A DNA stretch of 64,000 nt. Source: Erysipelotrichaceae bacterium. Its GTDB lineage: Bacteria; Bacillota_I; Bacilli_A; Erysipelotrichales; Erysipelotrichaceae. A program made the position numbers and the translations under genes. Positions 59,710-64,000 of the stretch are shown piece after piece. The DNA lies in NCBI GenBank assembly GCA_015058845.1, contig SVBO01000003.1:62001-126000 (forward strand), written 5' to 3'. The notes below the pieces were generated by a model. That model was not told the DNA's origin. It ran no database searches and saw only the letters and a list, made by a program, of their open reading frames with translations. How positions within the stretch are numbered: position 1 is the first letter of the stretch; every line of letters starts with the position of its first letter.

Positions 59710-61164
59710 ATGGAAAAAGCACGTACTAGATTTGCTCCAAGTCCTACTGGATATATGCATATTGGTAACTTACGTACAGCTCTATATGAATATTTAGTAG
59801 CAAAGAAAGATGGAGGAACATTCATCTTACGTATCGAAGATACTGACCAAGGTCGTATTGTAGAAGGAGCAGTAGATATTATCTATAATACAATGAAGAC
59901 ATGTGGTTTACATCACGATGAAGGACCAGATATCGGTGGTGAATATGGTCCATATGTGCAAAGTGAACGTATGCAATGTGGTATGTATAAAGAGTATGCT
60001 GAGAAGTTAGTAGAACTTGGTGGTGCTCACTATTGCTTCTGTGATGAAGCTGTATTAGCTAAGGAAAGAGAAGAAGCTGGAGAAGGTTTCTTATACGATG
60101 ATCCTTGTAAGTATTTAAGTAAAGAAGAGATCGCTGCTAAGATCGCAGCAGGCGAGAAGTATGTTATTCGTCAAAATATCGATCCAGAAGGTACTACATC
60201 ATTTGATGATGAAGTATATGGTCATATCGAAGTAGAAAACTCAGTATTAGATGAGCAAATTCTATTAAAGTCTGACGGATTCCCAACATATAACTTTGCT
60301 AACGTTATCGATGACCATCTAATGAAGATCACACACGTTGTACGTGGTAATGAATACTTATCAAGTACACCTAAGTACAATCTTATCTATGATGCATTTG
60401 GATGGCAAAAGCCTACTTATGTACACCTTCCACCAGTAATGAAAGATGAACATCACAAGTTATCTAAACGTAACGGAGATGCTTCATTCCAAGATCTAGT
60501 AGCTAAGGGTTACTTACCAGCAGCTATCATGAACTATATCGCATTATTAGGCTGGAGCCCAGCAGATAATGAAGAGATCTTCACATTAGAAGAACTAGCT
60601 GAAAAATTCGATGTATCACGTATCAGTAAGTCTCCATCTATCTTCGATATTGAGAAGTTAACTTGGATGAATGGTATGTACATCCGTAACATGGATGCTG
60701 AAGCTTGGTATGAGTTAGCATTACCTTATATGAAGAATGCTATCAAATCTGACGTAGATCTACATGCAGTAGCAGCTATCTTACAACAACGTACTGATAA
60801 GTTGACTGATATCGAACCAAATGTAGATTTCATTGATGAATTACAAGAATATGATACAGCATTATTCGTTCATAAGAAGATGAAGACTACAGAAGAGATC
60901 GCTCTTAAGTCATTGATCCACTGTAAAGAGATGTTAGAAGGTCTAGAAGAATACAACATGGAAACATTACATGATGGCTATATTGGACTTGCTACTAAGT
61001 TAGAGATGAAGAATGGTCAGATCATGTGGCCTGCTCGTATTGCTATTACTGGTAAAGATAAGACTCCTGGTGGTGCAGTAGAGATCTCTAATATCTTAGG
61101 TAAAGAAGAAACTATTCGTCGTATTACTGTAGGTATTGAGAAGTTACAAGCTAAGTTAGGATAA
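59710..61164 (+). CDS. gltX: Glutamate--tRNA ligase
   Basis: The 484-residue class I synthetase has the HIGH-type motif in RFAPSPTGYMHIGNLRTAL near residue 17 and the KMSKS-type loop as HHKLSKRNGDASF near residue 255. LRIEDTDQGR follows the first. Bacterial GluRS charges tRNA-Glu and, in species without GlnRS, also tRNA-Gln for later amidation. It lies between tRNA-Gln(CTG) and tRNA-Glu(CTC), both on the opposite strand. AGAGGGG precedes the ATG at longer than usual distance. Confidence 0.97.
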   Translation: MEKARTRFAPSPTGYMHIGNLRTALYEYLVAKKDGGTFILRIEDTDQGRIVEGAVDIIYNTMKTCGLHHDEGPDIGGEYGPYVQSERMQCGMYKEYAEKLVELGGAHYCFCDEAVLAKEREEAGEGFLYDDPCKYLSKEEIAAKIAAGEKYVIRQNIDPEGTTSFDDEVYGHIEVENSVLDEQILLKSDGFPTYNFANVIDDHLMKITHVVRGNEYLSSTPKYNLIYDAFGWQKPTYVHLPPVMKDEHHKLSKRNGDASFQDLVAKGYLPAAIMNYIALLGWSPADNEEIFTLEELAEKFDVSRISKSPSIFDIEKLTWMNGMYIRNMDAEAWYELALPYMKNAIKSDVDLHAVAAILQQRTDKLTDIEPNVDFIDELQEYDTALFVHKKMKTTEEIALKSLIHCKEMLEGLEEYNMETLHDGYIGLATKLEMKNGQIMWPARIAITGKDKTPGGAVEISNILGKEETIRRITVGIEKLQAKLG

Positions 61165-61167
61165 GAT

Positions 61168-61195
61168 AAACTGCAGGAAACTGCAGTTTTCTTTT
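61168..61195 (+). terminator. Terminator of gltX
   Basis: AAACTGCAG / CTGCAGTTT with loop GAAA, followed by TCTTTTT. Confidence 0.87.
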
Positions 61196-61210
61196 TACAG
61201 AAATAACAAA

Positions 61211-61233
61211 AAAGGAGATATCGCTATCTCCTT
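61211..61233 (-). terminator. Terminator of tRNA-Glu (minus strand)
   Basis: AAGGAGATA / TATCTCCTT; followed on the minus strand by TTTTGTTATTT. Confidence 0.8.
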
Positions 61234-61243
61234 AATTTACAAA

Positions 61244-61320
61244 TGGTGACCCGTACGGGATTCGAACCCGTGAATGTTGCCTTGAGAGGGCAATGTGTTC
61301 AACCGTTTCACCAACGGGCC
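61244..61320 (-). tRNA. tRNA-Glu (anticodon CTC)
   Basis: Minus strand: acceptor GGCCCGT / ACGGGTC, anticodon loop CTCTCAA on stem TTGCC / GGCAA, T-arm ACGGGTTCGAATCCCGT, encoded CCA. Confidence 0.92.
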
Positions 61321-61338
61321 ATTTATGAGAACATGAAT

Positions 61339-61367
61339 ATTATAGTGTAAAAGTTTGACTTTGGCAA
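61339..61367 (-). promoter_or_regulatory. Promoter of tRNA-Glu(CTC)
   Basis: Minus strand TTGCCA and TATAAT with a 17-base spacer. Confidence 0.75.
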
Positions 61368-61457
61368 TATTTATTTGAAGTTTTTTAAAAATATTCTTAT
61401 ATACTCCTATCAGTAAAGTACTCCTAATGTGATATAATACTATCAAAGGAGTATACT

Positions 61458-61910
61458 ATGAAAACATATCACTACCAAGCTCCCTTTGGGATCCTCTCAT
61501 TTCAAATACAAGATCAAGCTTTGATCCACATCAGTTTCCAAGATCTAGGAATCAATGATGAAGAAGATCAGCTTAGTATTCAGATCAGAAAAGAATTAGA
61601 TGAGTACTTTATGGGACAAAGAAAACAATTCACGATTCCCATATCATTAGACGTAACTCCTTTTCAAGATAGTGTCTATCAAGCATTACAAAGCATTCCT
61701 TATGGAGAAACTAGAACTTATCAAGAAATTGCTATTCAGATCCATAATAGCAAAGCCTGTAGAGCCGTAGGAAATGCTAACCATAATAATCCTATTCCCA
61801 TAATCATACCATGTCATAGAGTCATGGGAGTAAAGGGAGATCTAGTAGGATATGCAGGAGGAATAGCCACTAAACAATATTTAGTGGAATTAGAAAAGAA
61901 ATATTTGTAA
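61458..61910 (+). CDS. ogt: Methylated-DNA--protein-cysteine methyltransferase
   Basis: The 150-residue protein has the alkyl-acceptor motif IPCHRVMG near residue 120. SIPYGETRTYQEIA and RAVGNANHNNPIPI precede it, and GYAGGIATKQYLVELEKKYL follows. It removes alkyl groups from O6 of guanine by suicide transfer to the Cys. The ATG follows AAAGGAGTATACT. It is Ogt-like (no N-terminal Ada domain). Confidence 0.95.
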   Translation: MKTYHYQAPFGILSFQIQDQALIHISFQDLGINDEEDQLSIQIRKELDEYFMGQRKQFTIPISLDVTPFQDSVYQALQSIPYGETRTYQEIAIQIHNSKACRAVGNANHNNPIPIIIPCHRVMGVKGDLVGYAGGIATKQYLVELEKKYL

Positions 61911-61975
61911 TTCAGTGCAGAATCATTGCACTTTAGATAATAAATATATATAATGAATCGATAGGAGGGAATTAT

Positions 61976-63208
61976 ATGCAATTACCTAAATATGAAGAAA
62001 GTATGTTAGCGATCACTTCATCAATCCAGAAGTACTATGGAATCGATACACCATATCGTTCACTAACAGCTCTAGATAAAGAATTAGCAAAGGGTTATAA
62101 ACATGTGTTCATGTATTTGATCGATGGACTAGGTTATTATAATCTACAAAAATTAAAGAAAGAAATGCCTTATTTAAGCTCATTAGCAGTCCGTAAATTA
62201 AGCACAGTATATCCAAGCACAACAGTAGCCGCTACTACTACTGCTTGCTGTGGTCTACCACCAGTAGCGACTGGATGGATCGGATGGCATCAATACTTCA
62301 AAGAGTACAAGGAAGATTATATCTTGTTCAGAGATAGAGGATACTATGATGAGACTAAGCAATGTCCACGTAACATTGAATTCGATCTTATGAAGTATGA
62401 TCCCCTATGGGAACAAGTAGCTAGAACTGGTAAGTATGGTAGCTTCATCTATCCACCATTCAGAACTAAAGAAGTCACATGCTTCAAAGATCAATGTGAT
62501 ATGATCAAAGCTTCTGCTAATGATCCAACTAAAGAAGGGTATACTTATGTATATTGGGATAAATTAGATAGCCTTATGCATCAATATGGCGTAGAGAGTG
62601 ATGAGGTCAAGGCGCATGCTAGTGAGATCGATAGAAATGTGCAAGAGATGATGCAGTCTTTACCAGAAGATACTTTGATCATTTTGACAGCAGATCATGG
62701 TCATATGGATATCGAATATCTTCATTTAGAAGAACACGAAGATCTTGTATCTTTATTTGAAGTAGCTCCTACACTAGAAGCTCGTGCTGCAAGTTTCCAT
62801 ATTAAGGATGGTAAGCAAGAGGAGTTTGCTGAGTTATTTGAGAAGTATTATGGAGATTATTTTGTTTTATTTACGCATGAGGAAGTGTTTGAGAAGAAGT
62901 TATTGGGTCCTGGTGAACCATCTTCTTTAGCACATGAGTTTGTAGGAGATTTCCTAGCTTGTGCTACTGATAAGTATTGTGTATGTTATGTTCAAGAGGG
63001 TCCACCTAAAGGACAACATGCGGGTATGACTAAGACTGAGATGAATACCCCTATGATCTTATTGTCTAATCAAAAGAAGAAGACAGGGAAAGAGATCTTA
63101 GCAAATAGTCGTGCTAGTAAGAGTAGTTTACAAGGGAAGAACTTCAATAAGGTCGTAGGTAAGCCTAAGGATGTATCTGCGTTCCGTAGAGTAAACTTTA
63201 ATGGATAA
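61976..63208 (+). CDS. Alkaline-phosphatase-superfamily nucleotide pyrophosphatase/phosphodiesterase
   Basis: The 410-residue protein belongs to the type I phosphodiesterase/nucleotide pyrophosphatase group. Metal and nucleophile motifs are HVFMYLIDGLGYYNL near residue 42 and STVYPSTTVAATTTACCGLP near 80 (nucleophilic Thr). Later come YVYWDKLDSLMHQYG, ILTADHGHMD near 240 and QHAGMTKTEM near 345. No signal peptide is seen, so it acts in the cytoplasm. Substrate unknown. Its C-terminus is basic (KSSLQGKNFNKVVGKPKD). Confidence 0.88.
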   Translation: MQLPKYEESMLAITSSIQKYYGIDTPYRSLTALDKELAKGYKHVFMYLIDGLGYYNLQKLKKEMPYLSSLAVRKLSTVYPSTTVAATTTACCGLPPVATGWIGWHQYFKEYKEDYILFRDRGYYDETKQCPRNIEFDLMKYDPLWEQVARTGKYGSFIYPPFRTKEVTCFKDQCDMIKASANDPTKEGYTYVYWDKLDSLMHQYGVESDEVKAHASEIDRNVQEMMQSLPEDTLIILTADHGHMDIEYLHLEEHEDLVSLFEVAPTLEARAASFHIKDGKQEEFAELFEKYYGDYFVLFTHEEVFEKKLLGPGEPSSLAHEFVGDFLACATDKYCVCYVQEGPPKGQHAGMTKTEMNTPMILLSNQKKKTGKEILANSRASKSSLQGKNFNKVVGKPKDVSAFRRVNFNG

Positions 63209-63210
63209 TG

Positions 63211-63236
63211 AAAGCAGCCAATATAGGCTGCTTTTT
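63211..63236. terminator. Bidirectional terminator between convergent genes
   Basis: AGCAGCC / GGCTGCT with a six-base loop, followed by TTTTCTT. Confidence 0.82.
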
Positions 63237-63237
63237 C

Positions 63238-64000
63238 TTACTTATAAATAGCGTGATATTCTTCTAATGTTAAGTCATTCGTATGTAGTAATTCAGCTAA
63301 TTCAACCCCTACATAACGTAAATGAGAAGGCTCATAATCCATACCAGTAATAAACTCTTTTCCTTCTGGATATCTAAAGATAAATCCATAAGAAGCAGCA
63401 TGTTCTACTAACCAAGCATATTCATTCGTATTCACAAATGTAGTACCTTCTGGATAAGATGCCATACTAGAAACATTGACTGCTAGACCAGTTTGATGTT
63501 CATCATGACCAGGACGTGGTGTATAATCATCTACTTGTAATGAACCATATTGTTCTGATAACTTCGCATATCTACTAGATTGTTCTTCATAACTACGATA
63601 TGCAGTCATAGAAGCAAAGTAGATATCTTGTTCCTTAGCATCCATACACATAGCATTGAAGGCTGTAGTAGCTTCTTGTGTAAGTTTACCAGGATTGAAG
63701 GCACAGTATTGAGAGATAGAAGTAAGTTCTTCTGGAATGAATGTAGCACTTAATCCTTGTTTTTTAGTTACTAATGCATCATTAGTCATTACATCTATTG
63801 TTGTAGTATTCTCATATGGTTTTAGATATCCTTCCATATTACCTTTCTTGATATCTGAGATATACTGAGTAATATCAGTTTGTTTCTCAAAGATGAATAG
63901 GGGTACGATGTCCTCTTCTTCTAATGATTTAAAGATCGTTTTGATCTCTTCTTGTGTATATTCTAATGCGACTAGTTTATTATAGAAGTTCTTAGTGTTT
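63238..64000 (-). CDS. VanY/LdcB-type M15 carboxypeptidase family protein, 5' end outside window
   Basis: The frame is open on the minus strand from the right edge (64000) to the stop at 63238, so the gene continues beyond the window; the internal Met at 63837 is not the start. The visible 253 residues include an N-terminal helical part (LVALEYTQEEIKTIFKSLEE) and an M15B domain (MTAYRSYEEQ; RPGHDEHQTGLAVNVSS; EPSHLRYVG). In D-Ala-D-Ala carboxypeptidases the metal is bound by HxxxxxxD and a late His. Here the Asp is Asn (GLAVNV) and EPWH is EPSH. The protein may be weakened, or bind rather than cut peptidoglycan. Confidence 0.88.
   Translation of the reverse strand, partial: NTKNFYNKLVALEYTQEEIKTIFKSLEEEDIVPLFIFEKQTDITQYISDIKKGNMEGYLKPYENTTTIDVMTNDALVTKKQGLSATFIPEELTSISQYCAFNPGKLTQEATTAFNAMCMDAKEQDIYFASMTAYRSYEEQSSRYAKLSEQYGSLQVDDYTPRPGHDEHQTGLAVNVSSMASYPEGTTFVNTNEYAWLVEHAASYGFIFRYPEGKEFITGMDYEPSHLRYVGVELAELLHTNDLTLEEYHAIYK

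Overview
The window is a 64-kb chromosomal segment of a low-GC (by eye upper-thirties percent), Gram-positive-type bacterium of the phylum Bacillota. Shine-Dalgarno sites are strong, intrinsic terminators are plentiful, secreted proteins are lipoproteins or single-pass membrane proteins, and no outer-membrane genes are seen. Pyruvate phosphate dikinase, a desulfoferrodoxin-type superoxide reductase and the gene mix point to an anaerobe. My guess is an Erysipelotrichia-like gut or oral Firmicute, but no marker gene here settles the class. Most of the window is ordinary core and accessory chromosome: no phage, insertion sequence, CRISPR array or rRNA was seen.

Layout. 1-5.6 kb: the end of a Zn/Cd-type P-type ATPase, a MATE efflux pump, a hydrolase, an acetyltransferase, a thioredoxin-like lipoprotein, a pyrophosphatase-like protein and a polysaccharide deacetylase. 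5.6-10.1 kb: a small lipoprotein, then an ABC operon (ATPase, large surface protein, MacB/FtsX-type permease) behind a promoter overlapped by a perfect inverted repeat. 10.2-13.9 kb: nucleotide salvage (5'-nucleotidase, xpt), an RlmD-family RNA methyltransferase and yaaA. 14.0-14.55 kb: six tRNA genes from one strong promoter. 14.7-27.2 kb: rarA, two AI-2E family transporters (the second interrupted by a frameshift), a 2-hydroxyacid dehydrogenase, two CPBP proteases, dut and several membrane proteins of unknown role. 27.4-33.5 kb: a CNNM/CorC protein with a long structured leader, ppdK, an HD-domain protein that seems to lack a usual start codon, and a membrane dipeptidase. 33.7-41.7 kb: a heterodimeric ABC exporter, a Cu/Zn-SOD-like protein, a second RlmD paralogue, a SWIM protein and a lipoprotein with an HExxH motif. 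41.8-49.2 kb: an orphan short transcription unit, a TrpXYZ-like ABC importer, a transporter fused to a GH2 glycosidase, and an M20 peptidase. 49.2-51.3 kb: a membrane protein, a DUF2804 protein and superoxide reductase.

51.3-59.4 kb is the most unusual part. A T-tract-rich 61-bp tandem repeat precedes a four-gene cell-surface locus: a giant glycine-rich, MucBP-like secreted protein (about 1,888 residues), a membrane-anchored protein, a small secreted protein and a second membrane-anchored protein. The C-terminal domain of the giant protein resembles the small secreted protein, and the two membrane proteins share an extracellular domain. This gives two matching pairs, an arrangement that recalls WxL / WxL-interacting-protein loci without their usual sequence signatures. 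It is my main candidate for an undescribed system.

59.4-64 kb returns to housekeeping: tRNA-Gln(CTG), gltX, tRNA-Glu(CTC), ogt, an alkaline-phosphatase-superfamily protein and, running off the right edge, a VanY-like peptidase with an altered metal ligand.
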